From NCBI GenBank assembly GCA_019359545.1, contig JAHHHB010000041.1, forward strand, positions 1-52,907: a stretch of DNA of 52,907 nt, read 5' to 3'. Shown piece by piece: positions 1 to 9,257 of the stretch. The DNA comes from Desmonostoc geniculatum HA4340-LM1. Lineage in GTDB: Bacteria > Cyanobacteriota > Cyanobacteriia > Cyanobacteriales > Nostocaceae. Both the position numbers and the translations under genes were made by a program. The notes under the pieces were generated by a model that worked only from the letters and a program-made list of their open reading frames with translations, made no database searches and was not told the origin of the DNA. Numbering within the stretch: the stretch's first letter is position 1; each line of letters opens with the position of its first letter.

Positions 1-1876
1 CAGCAATGGTATAAGTAAACGAGTCCGTGCCGTTAAAGTTGGCATTGGGAGTATAAACCAAAAAGTCATCGGTTGTATTTGCTGGAGTGGCGTTATCGTT
101 GAGGGTAACGGTTCCGTTGCTGGCATTGGTAAAGCTAAAGATGCTTAAGGGGTCTGAATCGGCATCGCTATCGTTAGCGAGGACGCTGATGTTAACAGGG
201 GTATCTTCATCGGTGGTCGCGGTGTCATCGTTGGCAACGGGGGGTTGGTTAGACACAACGGGAGTGTTCTCGAAGAACAGGATATTGCCGTCATAATTCC
301 CGACGAAAGCATCGAGATCCCCATCCCCATCGATGTCGGCAAACGTGGGCGCGGCAGAAACACCCACATCCGTGAGTCCGAAGTTCCCCGCCTGTCGGCT
401 GAAACTGGGAGCCGTCGCCGTTCCCGTATTGCGGAAGAACACCGTATTGCCGAGACGTTCCCCGACGAAAGCATCGAGATCCCCATCGCCATCGATGTCG
501 GCGAAGGTGGGCTTGGCATAATATACCACATCCGTGAGTCCGAAGTTCCCCGCCTCTTGGCTGAAAACCGGAGCCGTCGCCGTTCCTGTATTGCGGAAGA
601 ACACCGTTTTGCCGCTTCGTTCCCCGACAAAAGCATCGAGATCCCCATCGCCATCGATGTCGGCGAAGGTGGGCGTGACAGAATCCCCCACATTGGAGAG
701 TCCGAAGTTCCCCGCCTCTTGGCTGAAAACCGGAGCCGTCGCCGTTCCCGTATTGCGGTAGAACACCGTATTGCCGTAATATTCCCCGACAAAAGCATCA
801 AGATCCCCATCGCCATCGATGTCTGCGAAGGTGGACGCGGCATTTATCCCCACATCCGTGAGTCCGAAGTTCCCCGCCTCTTGGCTGAAAACCGGAGCCG
901 TCGCCGTTCCCGTATTGCGATAGAACACCGTATTGCCGTCAAAATTCCCGACGAAAGCATCGAGATCCCCATCCCCATCGATGTCGGCGAAGGTGGGCTT
1001 GGCAATATTCCCCACATCGGTGAGTCCGAAAGGGTTGGTGATAGGAGCAACGAAATTAATCGGGGGCGGTGAGGCTGGTTGATTCTCGAAGAACTGCGTA
1101 TTGCCGTCAAAATTCCCGACGAAAGCATCGAGATCCCCATCGCCATCAATGTCGGCCAGGGTGGGCGAGGCAGAATTCCCCACATCCGTGAGTCCGAAGT
1201 TCCCCGCCTCTTGGCTGAAAACCGGAGCCGTCGCCGTTCCCGTATTGCGGAAGAACACCGTATTGCCGATTTGATTCCCGACGAAAGCATCGAGATCCCC
1301 ATCGCCATCGATGTCAGCGAAGGTGGGCGTGGCAACATTCCCCACATCCGTGAGTCCGAAGTTCCCCGCCTCTTGGCTGAAAACCGGAGCCGTCGCCGTT
1401 CCCGTGTTGCGGTAGAACACCGTATCACCGTCACCATTCCCGACAAAAGCATCGAGATCCCCATCACCATCGATGTCGGCGAAGGTGGGCGCGGCAAAAC
1501 TCCCCACACCCGTGAGTCCGAAGTTCCCCGCCTCTTGGCTGAAAACCGGAGCCGTCGCCGTTCCTGTATTGCGGTAGAACACCGCATTACCGCCAGATTC
1601 CCCGACGAAAGCATCGAGATCCCCATCGCCATCGATGTCGGCGAAGGTGGGCTTGGCAAAACTCCCCACATCCGTGAGTCCGAAGTTCCCCGCCTCTTGG
1701 CTGAAACTCGGAGCCGTCGCCGTTCCCGTATTGCGGAAGAACACCGTAGTGCCGTCATTCTTCCCGACGAAAGCATCGAGATCCCCATCGCCATCAATGT
1801 CGACGAAGGTGGGCGCGGCAGCAAAACCCACATCCGTCAGGTAGTTAATCGGGGCGATAAAGTTTGGGTCAGTCAT
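1..1876 (-). CDS. FG-GAP/VCBS repeat calcium-binding surface-type protein, C-terminus cut by window edge
   Basis: The frame opens at ATG 1876 ([17 protein letters not shown]) and stays open to base 1. It holds ten repeats of about 52-55 residues. Each carries the acidic loop [13 protein letters not shown] (DxDGDGDxD, a calcium-binding loop of FG-GAP/VCBS repeats) followed by [21 protein letters not shown]. One unit, around 1020-1090, has a different linker rich in proline (ENQPASPPP). After the repeats comes a cadherin-like/tandem-95 Ig domain ([20 protein letters not shown], then [13 protein letters not shown] at the edge). Such proteins are usually large and secreted or surface-bound, with calcium-stabilised beta-propeller or beta-sandwich folds. 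No signal peptide is visible; secretion by a type I (RTX-like) route is inferred. It starts 17 bp after the stop of the upstream gene, so the two are probably co-transcribed. The repeats are nearly identical in DNA, so spurious open frames appear in other phases. Confidence 0.88.
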   Translation of the reverse strand, partial: MTDPNFIAPINYLTDVGFAAAPTFVDIDGDGDLDAFVGKNDGTTVFFRNTGTATAPSFSQEAGNFGLTDVGSFAKPTFADIDGDGDLDAFVGESGGNAVFYRNTGTATAPVFSQEAGNFGLTGVGSFAAPTFADIDGDGDLDAFVGNGDGDTVFYRNTGTATAPVFSQEAGNFGLTDVGNVATPTFADIDGDGDLDAFVGNQIGNTVFFRNTGTATAPVFSQEAGNFGLTDVGNSASPTLADIDGDGDLDAFVGNFDGNTQFFENQPASPPPINFVAPITNPFGLTDVGNIAKPTFADIDGDGDLDAFVGNFDGNTVFYRNTGTATAPVFSQEAGNFGLTDVGINAASTFADIDGDGDLDAFVGEYYGNTVFYRNTGTATAPVFSQEAGNFGLSNVGDSVTPTFADIDGDGDLDAFVGERSGKTVFFRNTGTATAPVFSQEAGNFGLTDVVYYAKPTFADIDGDGDLDAFVGERLGNTVFFRNTGTATAPSFSRQAGNFGLTDVGVSAAPTFADIDGDGDLDAFVGNYDGNILFFENTPVVSNQPPVANDDTATTDEDTPVNISVLANDSDADSDPLSIFSFTNASNGTVTLNDNATPANTTDDFLVYTPNANFNGTDSFTYTIA

Positions 1877-1893
1877 GGTTGGTTTTCTCCTGA

Positions 1894-3459
1894 TTAAGAT
1901 ATGTGTTTGAAAGCTGTAGAAACAGCTTGGTTTAGTTGCTCCCATTGCCAGTTCAACTTGCGTAGTAATGGCTTGAGTGCAAGATTGGTGAAGTCGTCCT
2001 TCGGATAGCTCACCTGTACTCGTCGGCATCCGTTTTTGATCAATTCGACTTCTAAGGCTTGGAGTGAGCGGGTGCCGATGCCTCGATTCCGGCACTCCGG
2101 TAACACTAAAAACGAAATCAGTTCGGCTACGCCATCATCTAAGAGTTCGGCTATAGCAAAACTGACGATTTCCCCGTCTAGCGAGGCGGAAAGTCCGAGC
2201 AATTCTCCCCGTTGCGGTTGCGTTAGCCAGCGTTGGCTCAGACGGGGAAAGGTCAGAGTGTCATAAGGCAGCAAATTTCCTGGGTTGAGATGGTACACAC
2301 GCTGATATTTAATCGCCGAAGGGGTAATCTCCCTCAATTTGGGCAATCCAGCCACGGGTGCTTTAGCTCCCTGACTGGGGCGTTCGGCGGTGGGTTTGGT
2401 AATCACGATGCCCCCCGAACCGGGAAACGTCACCAGACGCTCGATTTCATCACTTTGCAATCCCAAAGCTTGGGGACGGCGCACTCCCGGCAGCACCACC
2501 ACATCAAATAATTCCTCGACAACCCCTTCTAACTGAAGCCAGTGTTGCACTTCTCCCGTCGTCAACGAAATTGCCATTAGTCCACATTGAGGGACATTTC
2601 CCTGCTTGGCTAACCGTTCCTCTAAGACTAATCCGCTAAACGTCCGCGCTCTGAGTTTGGACAATCCCACCAGTGCCACATCCCCCCAGAAGGCTAAACC
2701 CCTGACAAATCCTGGACAGAAAGCGACAGGCACAAATTGACCGCCCTCAATATATCCCAGTTCTCCCGTTCCGGAATTGAGTAGCCACAACTTCCCCTTG
2801 TACCAACGGGGAGAATGGGGCATCGATAAACCTGTGGCGATGATTTCGTTATTAGGAACATCGATGACCACTCCTCCATCTGAGCGACAGTGCCGCCATC
2901 CCGCTGCCGTATCGGTACTACTGCAAGCGGTGACATAGGCAGGTTTTCCCGACACTAACGCCAAACCATTGAGATGACAGCGATCTTCAGCCACCAGCTT
3001 CGAGATGAAAGACGGCTGCCACAGGGGGACGAAACTATAGTCGTCACTGAGTGTCGCCAGACAGCTAAAATCGGTATTGACAAAAACAACATTTCGTGCA
3101 TTATCCAGGACGACATCATGGACATTGATATCTCCTGTAAAGTAGGCGGTACGGGGGACATAGAGGCGATCGCATTCCCCATACTTTTCTCCTGCCTCTA
3201 AAAGATTCTCGAAATGCCAGAGTTGGTAACGGCTACTCATGTAGAGGCTACTGCCTGCTGCATATAGTCCCATCGGTTTGTCGAATAGTCTTTCGTGTAC
3301 TTTCAGATGTCCTTGTGCTTGGCTACTGACGAAAAAAAGGCGGTTGGTTTGGTAGGTGGTGCAAGCAAGACTTAGATTCTCCTGTGCTAGCCACAAGGAA
3401 AACTGTTGACTTGCGGCAATTTTTAACGCTGGGGTGGTATTTGCTGATGTTGTCTGCAT
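1894..3459 (-). CDS. TIGR03032-like protein fused to a C-terminal GNAT acetyltransferase domain
   Basis: The protein has 521 residues. Residues about 15-345 resemble the TIGR03032 family (function unknown, probably a beta-propeller): [57 protein letters not shown] and [12 protein letters not shown]. The last roughly 130 residues look like a GNAT acetyltransferase, with the acetyl-CoA loop in [20 protein letters not shown] (R/Q-x-x-G-x-G/A type). It lies 17 bp upstream of the FG-GAP repeat gene on the same strand. The fusion and pairing suggest modification of, or work on, a secreted repeat protein, which is inference. There is no frameshift between the two parts, so this is a genuine fusion and not two genes. 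Confidence 0.82.
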   Translation of the reverse strand: MQTTSANTTPALKIAASQQFSLWLAQENLSLACTTYQTNRLFFVSSQAQGHLKVHERLFDKPMGLYAAGSSLYMSSRYQLWHFENLLEAGEKYGECDRLYVPRTAYFTGDINVHDVVLDNARNVVFVNTDFSCLATLSDDYSFVPLWQPSFISKLVAEDRCHLNGLALVSGKPAYVTACSSTDTAAGWRHCRSDGGVVIDVPNNEIIATGLSMPHSPRWYKGKLWLLNSGTGELGYIEGGQFVPVAFCPGFVRGLAFWGDVALVGLSKLRARTFSGLVLEERLAKQGNVPQCGLMAISLTTGEVQHWLQLEGVVEELFDVVVLPGVRRPQALGLQSDEIERLVTFPGSGGIVITKPTAERPSQGAKAPVAGLPKLREITPSAIKYQRVYHLNPGNLLPYDTLTFPRLSQRWLTQPQRGELLGLSASLDGEIVSFAIAELLDDGVAELISFLVLPECRNRGIGTRSLQALEVELIKNGCRRVQVSYPKDDFTNLALKPLLRKLNWQWEQLNQAVSTAFKHIS

Positions 3460-3504
3460 TATCCAAAGTTGGAGTTGTAGAAGATGCTCCTTTTACAGAT
3501 GCAA

Positions 3505-3685
3505 TTAACCCTCTTTTGTCAGAGTGGGAAAATCCAATCGCCCAAATGCTTACAGGGCTTTAATTTCCACTTTTATCTATAAATTTCAGTTTCTGTTAGA
3601 AAATAAAGCCTCAAACCTTGATGAAATCAAAGTCTCAGAATCAGGCTGAGATTATTGTTTTCCGAGAGTGACAAAAGAGGGTTAA
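3505..3685. repeat. 181-bp element bounded by 17-bp perfect inverted repeats
   Basis: TTAACCCTCTTTTGTCA at 3505-3521 is the exact reverse complement of bases 3669-3685. The next dozen bases inside each arm also match partly. The interior is AT-rich with no open frame. This looks like a small non-autonomous (MITE-like) element or a long hairpin. No flanking target duplication is obvious. Confidence 0.5.
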
Positions 3686-4233
3686 AGCGATCGCACATAA
3701 CCTATCCACCTATGCTTGTAAGTGATATCTGTTTGCTTGCAATCACCCACACGAAAAAGTATATGGTTTTTAGCTTGATTACGCAAGATTTCTTCAGTTT
3801 AATTACTTATATTTATTTTGGTAAAAAATCTTACTTTTCTTACTTTTCTTACTTTTTTACTTAGAAAACCTAAATTACCAGTATATAATTTGACAAAAAA
3901 TGCAATGTAATAAAATCATCATTTCTAGAGCGATCGCCAGTTTCCTTGTGGTATCACTCCTGCATCGGAAACCGCCGCATCATCTCTTCAATAGAACTCC
4001 ATCAGTGAGAGGTTAAGATAATTGCACATTTGTCAAGAGGGTGCAGGAAAAGGCGATAAATCTAGCTTTGAGACTGGCTTTCGCAGATATTTAACCACGC
4101 CTAAGTCTTGATTCTCTCTTTGTGCGAAGTACTTAATCGGGTCATCTGCTTTGCCTTTGTCATTAGCGACACTAATTAGCGGTTTTGAATTAGTTGGGGT
4201 CTAAATTAAGAGCCTTATCAATTACGAATTATT
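3686..4233. other. Intergenic, no gene seen
   Basis: AT-rich spacer. A short direct repeat, TACTTTTCT three times, lies near 3831-3858. The only open frame (3655-3864, 69 codons) starts inside the inverted-repeat element, has no plausible ribosome site and shows no protein-like composition. Confidence 0.5.
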
Positions 4234-6528
4234 TTAAGGACTCTTAAATGGGTTGCTGGGTGGGAGAGCAGGTGGAATTGGGTTAATGGGAGGTACGGGA
4301 GTAGGCTCTGGTTTTTTGAGGACTGTGATTGCAAATCCTCGCTGTTGGGGTTGCTGGTTACCAGATGTATCATTAACTTGCAGTGCAATTTGAGGTGGGA
4401 AAGCTAGATTGACTGGAAGCTTCATTGAACCAACTGGTGCAACATCATTGCCGTATGGTTGAAGTTTAACTTGAATATTTTCTCCTTCTACTCTCCAGCT
4501 GAGAGTGGCGGTTGCTCCTTCGTTGAGAACCAGATTTGGTTGTTCGCTACCGTTGATTGTGAAAGAGACAATCTTAAATGGTTTCGGTAATATTTCGATT
4601 TTAGAGTCAGTCTTTTTAGAATCAATTTTTTGGCTTCCATTATTAGGAAAAGCTTTTATTTCTAGGGCAAATTTTCCTACTTTATTGGCTGATAGAGGAA
4701 TATTTGTACATTGCAGTTGCTGATTTTGTTGTGTGCATAATTTTTGGAGTTTTGGGTCGGCAATATTACCTTGATTAAATTTATAAGTAACTGGTTCACC
4801 ATAGGATGTACCATCATCTGCACTACCGGCAATTTGAACTTGTGCTAGTAATAATGGACGGGCGATCGCCCAATTTAAAAGAATATTTTGACCTTTTGTA
4901 TACTGTGTCTTATCTGCTTCAAAATTAATCACTTGAGCAATTTGTTTTTCAGCTATTTCTACTTGAGTTGTTTGGGTTGCTACTTGCTCTTTTCGAGAAA
5001 ATAATTGTATACCGTTACGATAAAAAGCTTGTAATTCAAAAGTGTAATTACCTTTGGTTTTCACGCCAGTTTTCACATTGCTACAAATTAGTTCTTGTTT
5101 TTCTTGCACCTGACAAGGAGGTATTTCATTAGCGCTGCCTTTACCTAGTAACTCTGGAATACCATTGCGGAAGTCATAGGTAATCGGCTGAATTGGTTGC
5201 GAACCTTTAGTTGTGAGAACCAGCTTTTGTAACTGTTGATAATTGTGAATCTCCCACCTCAAAGCTACTTCATCTTCGTCTTCAGTGATTCGAGGGTTAT
5301 TAGCACTAAAATTTTCCAATCTCAAAGGATCGGGATTTAAAATTCGCCAAATAATGAATCCTATCCCTCCCAATAACCCCAAAACTGCTAAAATTAACAG
5401 AAGAAATTGCCACCAAGGTCGAGGTTTCCATACCAAGGTTCCCTGAGGCAATGTGTTAGGTAAAGGTAAACTTTGTTGGTCTTTAATATCAACTCTAAAA
5501 TTGACAACTAGCCCAGTACCAAACCACGGTCGTCGCCACCAAGGTTTAGGTTTGACCATCAAATTTGCTATAGCATTTCTACTAGGTAATAATCTCACCT
5601 CCGTAGGCTCAAAAGTGTAGGTATACAGTTCTTCTTCGTCTCGACTTTTTAAGCTCAATGCCAGTTCGCGGACAATATTACCCCGGTTAGCCAGTGATAA
5701 TTCATACTTGCCAAGACTCCGGCTAACTTGTCCCAAAATGGTATTGAGTTCTATATCTAGGCGATAATTTATAGGAATTTGGATGTATACCAAATCTAGT
5801 AGCACTAAGTCTGGAGAGTTTTCCGAATACAAGCGGATTGTTGGAGAATAACTGCCGGCGAGGGTATCCGCAGGTGGATGAAATTTCAATAATATTTGAC
5901 CTTGAGTAGCAGGGTTAAGTTCGAGTGCTGTCACGTCGGACACTAATCCTTGTCCCTCAAATCCAGTTGTGGGGTAATTAATTGTGAACCAGTCGTCGTC
6001 TAAATCTGGGCAAGTCAACCGGAAACGGTCTACACGAGAAGAACGATTGTCAACTATCACCTCGACTTGCAAAGGTTCACTAAAATTGAAAGTCAATTGC
6101 TTGTTTGGATTAGTGTTAGGTCTAATGGAAAATGTCGGGTCATTTACCCGAATGGAGGTCTGTTCTTTTTGCAGAACCTTGATTTCGTTTGGGAAGGTTA
6201 AAGGAGTATCTTGGGGATAATGCTGAGGGGAGTCTACTACTAAGGTATAGTCATAGGTTCCTGGAAAAGCATCAGGGGCAATTTGAAATTCAAATATTAC
6301 TTCGTCGCTATTTTGTCCTGGAGCTAATGCTAAACTTTCTCTAGGAGAACTAGACCAGCCTGTTAAATTTTGGAATACTTCATCAAAAACAAAATATAAG
6401 TCAATAACAGCACTTTGATCTCCCTGATTACTCACAATTACGTAGAGAACAATGGTATCTCCCGGCATCCCAAATTGAATATCAGGCGGGTTGATAAAAA
6501 CTTGCAGTGGATTGAATTTAGCTTGCAT
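4234..6528 (-). CDS. Membrane protein with Ig-like domains on both sides of one transmembrane segment
   Basis: The protein has 764 residues from ATG 6528 (MQAKFNPLQVF). This start is chosen because GGAGT stands 8 bases upstream and the ORF then begins 13 bp after the preceding stop. A longer start at 6585 would overlap the upstream gene. The N-terminal ~370 residues contain repeated beta-sandwich patterns (PGDTIVLYVIVSNQGDQSA; FSEPLQVEVIVDNRSSRVDR), like the partner gene 6542-8776. One membrane helix follows at about 374-395 (WWQFLLLILAVLGLLGGIGF), then two or three further Ig-like units (VINFEADKTQYTKGQNILL; SWRVEGENIQVKL) and a proline-rich tail (PEPTPVPPINPIPPALPP). There is no enzymatic motif and no signal peptide. 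The position next to a kinase and injection-system genes suggests a scaffold or membrane anchor (inference). Confidence 0.8.
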   Translation of the reverse strand: MQAKFNPLQVFINPPDIQFGMPGDTIVLYVIVSNQGDQSAVIDLYFVFDEVFQNLTGWSSSPRESLALAPGQNSDEVIFEFQIAPDAFPGTYDYTLVVDSPQHYPQDTPLTFPNEIKVLQKEQTSIRVNDPTFSIRPNTNPNKQLTFNFSEPLQVEVIVDNRSSRVDRFRLTCPDLDDDWFTINYPTTGFEGQGLVSDVTALELNPATQGQILLKFHPPADTLAGSYSPTIRLYSENSPDLVLLDLVYIQIPINYRLDIELNTILGQVSRSLGKYELSLANRGNIVRELALSLKSRDEEELYTYTFEPTEVRLLPSRNAIANLMVKPKPWWRRPWFGTGLVVNFRVDIKDQQSLPLPNTLPQGTLVWKPRPWWQFLLLILAVLGLLGGIGFIIWRILNPDPLRLENFSANNPRITEDEDEVALRWEIHNYQQLQKLVLTTKGSQPIQPITYDFRNGIPELLGKGSANEIPPCQVQEKQELICSNVKTGVKTKGNYTFELQAFYRNGIQLFSRKEQVATQTTQVEIAEKQIAQVINFEADKTQYTKGQNILLNWAIARPLLLAQVQIAGSADDGTSYGEPVTYKFNQGNIADPKLQKLCTQQNQQLQCTNIPLSANKVGKFALEIKAFPNNGSQKIDSKKTDSKIEILPKPFKIVSFTINGSEQPNLVLNEGATATLSWRVEGENIQVKLQPYGNDVAPVGSMKLPVNLAFPPQIALQVNDTSGNQQPQQRGFAITVLKKPEPTPVPPINPIPPALPPSNPFKSP

Positions 6529-6541
6529 ATCATCGACTCCG

Positions 6542-8776
6542 TTATTTGATGCGGTGTAGTTTGACCTGAAAATCTTCACTACCACTCACAATCATGGTTC
6601 CTTGATTAGTTTTCAAGTCGATACTATTGATTTTTTTAGAGCTTTGGTAAATTGTTTTACCTTCTGCGGCCTTTGTTTTGTCGAGTTGATGTTCGGGGGT
6701 TAAGTACCAAACTACGACTCGTCCATCATCGCCACCACTCACTAGCAGATTACCATCTTCACTAAATGCCAAACTACGCACAGATGTTTTCGAGGCTGAC
6801 CAGCGGTCTATTTGCGGACAATTTAGTTCATTTACTTGTACTTGGGGATTGGGATTTTTCAGAATTTGGCAGCGATTTAAATTCCAAATTGTGATGTATC
6901 CCGCAGAATCAGAGGTTGCGAGGATTTTTTCTGTGGAGTTAGGAACAAAAGCTAATGCCCAAATATAGTCTTCACGCCCGACTCTTTCATCTAATTTTTC
7001 CAGATTTTGCACTGATAAACCTGGAAATTGTTTATTAATTTGAGTTGGATTCCACTGCCATAATATGAAGCGCTTAAAGTTTCCAGCAATTACGAGAGTT
7101 GTGGCATCTGGACTGAGAGTTAAGGCGCGGACTTGGAAACCTGATAGTTTTAATGTACTTTGGACATCGATCGCTTGCGGTTCTGGCAGAAAGTTAGTGT
7201 TAGACGCTGGTCTTGACCATAATCTCACTTTACCACTACCATAACCACTAAATAAATTCAGTGAGTTGGGAGTGAAAGCTAAATCAAAAACGCGATCGCC
7301 TTTTGCTTTTGGATCTTTAAGATCTTGAAGTTCGCTAATCTTAGCACCTGAGGGTACATCCCTCAATTCAATTACACCATTGTCTAGACCAACCGCAGCG
7401 CGATCGTTTTGTAATGGCATGAAGCGTAAGACTTGTACGGCGTCATCGGTAATGGCCATCAAACCTTTGCGCTGTTGTTGTTTCTCACAAGCTATAGGCT
7501 GCCCAGGATATGTTACTCTGTCATCTGGGTCTAGGCGATCGCCACCGATGCTCCAAAGTCTCAATGTGCAATCATCTGAACCACTGACAACAGACAAACC
7601 AATGCCACTAAAACGCACTGAGTTCACAGAACGTGTGTGCATGACACCTCTGGGTTGTACTATCCATGCTATCAGTGCTGCTAATAATGCGATCGCCGCT
7701 AATTGTAACCACAGAGGTATAATTGGGAAAACCTGGACTTCTAACGTCTGGGTGGCGGGGTCTGTACTACCTAAACGTTGGTCGGATAATTCCGATTTGG
7801 CCTCCAGCAACAAAGTTTTGCCTATTCCTACCCAAGGACGTTTTGTTTTGACATCGAGAATAACTTTAGTTGTCTCTCCTAAATTTAAATTGGCGATTTC
7901 GGGAAACTTCTTAAAACTACATTTTCGTTCGTCTCTACCTTGAACTTGCACATCCAGTTGCTGATTTAAGTTACTAGCATTTTTAAATAGCAATTCAAAA
8001 GAGGCTGTATCAGATTTCCAGTCGGGTAACCATGCCGATTTACTAGGAATTTTTAGCTGTTTTTGTGTGGTGGTAAATTCTACAAAACCCACAGGTAAAA
8101 CTTCAATATTGCCTTGAGTACTAGTCGGGTAACCATTATTGCTAACAGCTTCAATGGCAAAAGGATAGTTTTGACTGGGCGCTTGCACGACAGAAGGAGG
8201 TTGGCATTGGAATGTGGCTTCTGCTATACCACCCGGATCTACGGCTAATCGCCGTTCTGCACTGTTAGTCAGCCAAGAAGGATCGACACCTGTAAAACGT
8301 AGCACCACATTTGTTGGTTGTTGACTCAAGTTCCGCACCCGTACTGGTATATCTACAGAATTGCGGGGATAAACTTGAAACTCTCGCACAGGTAATTCTA
8401 AACTTAAATGTGTTGGTCTATTGTCTCGCTCAATTTTCAGGCGCAGCACAAGTCTGCATTGTTGTGCTAACTGTGGTGAAAAAATCTTCACCATCAGGTT
8501 AACAGTGCCGACAAAACCCACTATCGGCGTATTGAATATGATGACTTGGAATATCGTACTACTGCCTGGTGGCTTAGCTGCGGCCACTTCTGGTTGAAGT
8601 TTGTACCAGCGATATCCGGGGTTGCGGCTTTCTCCGGCGGCGGTAATTTCTATCTGAAAATTCACAAAGCGATCGCTGTCATTATTGACAGTTACCTCAA
8701 AGGAGGCAGGAGTATCACCTGGACGAAAGGTTAGGTTTTCAGTCGAAAGGCTAGCATTAATAACACTTCTTTCCAT
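6542..8776 (-). CDS. Ig-like domains, one transmembrane helix and a WD40 beta-propeller
   Basis: The protein has 744 residues from ATG 8776. Residues 1-345 are beta-sandwich repeats (FRPGDTPASFEVTVNNDSDR; YPRNSVDIPVRVRNLSQQP). A membrane helix spans about 351-373 (PLWLQLAAIALLAALIAWIV). Residues ~380-744 form WD40 repeats, for example SVNSVRFSGIGLSVVSGSDD, ending in LRLWS, and later VRSLAFSEDGNLLVSGGDDG, ending in VVVWYL. The propeller is a protein-binding platform, not an enzyme. The N-terminal part is paralogous in style to the next gene, which starts 13 bp downstream, so the two form an operon. The kinase gene upstream is separated by 481 bp. The membrane-anchored propeller could dock a complex to the thylakoid or plasma membrane (inference). 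Confidence 0.82.
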   Translation of the reverse strand: MERSVINASLSTENLTFRPGDTPASFEVTVNNDSDRFVNFQIEITAAGESRNPGYRWYKLQPEVAAAKPPGSSTIFQVIIFNTPIVGFVGTVNLMVKIFSPQLAQQCRLVLRLKIERDNRPTHLSLELPVREFQVYPRNSVDIPVRVRNLSQQPTNVVLRFTGVDPSWLTNSAERRLAVDPGGIAEATFQCQPPSVVQAPSQNYPFAIEAVSNNGYPTSTQGNIEVLPVGFVEFTTTQKQLKIPSKSAWLPDWKSDTASFELLFKNASNLNQQLDVQVQGRDERKCSFKKFPEIANLNLGETTKVILDVKTKRPWVGIGKTLLLEAKSELSDQRLGSTDPATQTLEVQVFPIIPLWLQLAAIALLAALIAWIVQPRGVMHTRSVNSVRFSGIGLSVVSGSDDCTLRLWSIGGDRLDPDDRVTYPGQPIACEKQQQRKGLMAITDDAVQVLRFMPLQNDRAAVGLDNGVIELRDVPSGAKISELQDLKDPKAKGDRVFDLAFTPNSLNLFSGYGSGKVRLWSRPASNTNFLPEPQAIDVQSTLKLSGFQVRALTLSPDATTLVIAGNFKRFILWQWNPTQINKQFPGLSVQNLEKLDERVGREDYIWALAFVPNSTEKILATSDSAGYITIWNLNRCQILKNPNPQVQVNELNCPQIDRWSASKTSVRSLAFSEDGNLLVSGGDDGRVVVWYLTPEHQLDKTKAAEGKTIYQSSKKINSIDLKTNQGTMIVSGSEDFQVKLHRIK

Positions 8777-9257
8777 ACTATTTATTATTTATAATATTTA
8801 TTTATATTCTGCATGATTAGCAGTATTATAAACCAGTAGTCAGAATACAGAATACAGAATACAGAATACTCTACCCATAAAGGAAAAGAGTTTTAAGGCG
8901 AGAATATTTAATACTACTTTCACCCACCATTCCACTCGCTTTTAACCAATATTCATTACCCACTCGTACAGAATTGATACTGAATTCTGACCGGAGGCGG
9001 AGCGTCTCCGGCTCCGCTCCTGAGTTCTGAATTCTTCTTATAAAATTAATATTTGCGACAAATCACCATAAATATTTTTGGCTTGATTATTGAGTTTATA
9101 CAGTAAAAGATACCGTGCGATCAATCTATCAATAATTGTTAGAAGTAGGCAAACTTCGGCTACAGTATACTACTAACGATGCTCAGATCCCCTACTTCTT
9201 GAAGAAGTCGGGGATCTCGCCAACAATCAAAATTAATGACAATGCGATTGGGAACTA
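8777..9257. other. Intergenic repeats between kinase and WD40 gene
   Basis: No gene is seen. It contains ACAGAATACAGAATACAGAA-type heptamers (8838-8868), a GAATTCTGA...TTCTGAATTC inverted pair around a GC-rich stretch (about 8981-9031), and a near-perfect hairpin at 9186-9216 (GATCCCC and ACTTCTT arms) 42 bp after the kinase stop. The hairpin has no T-run, so it is a dispersed palindrome and probably not a terminator. Confidence 0.5.

Noticed and set aside
87..1844. Several long overlapping open frames on both strands across the first 1.8 kb
   Set aside because: They are shadows of the near-identical FG-GAP repeats. Their translations are arginine/serine-rich repeats without a known fold, while the minus-strand frame from 1876 gives clean calcium-binding repeats.
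3655..3864. Plus-strand 69-codon gene
   Set aside because: It starts inside the inverted-repeat element, has no ribosome site, and ends in a simple repeat of TACTTTTCT.
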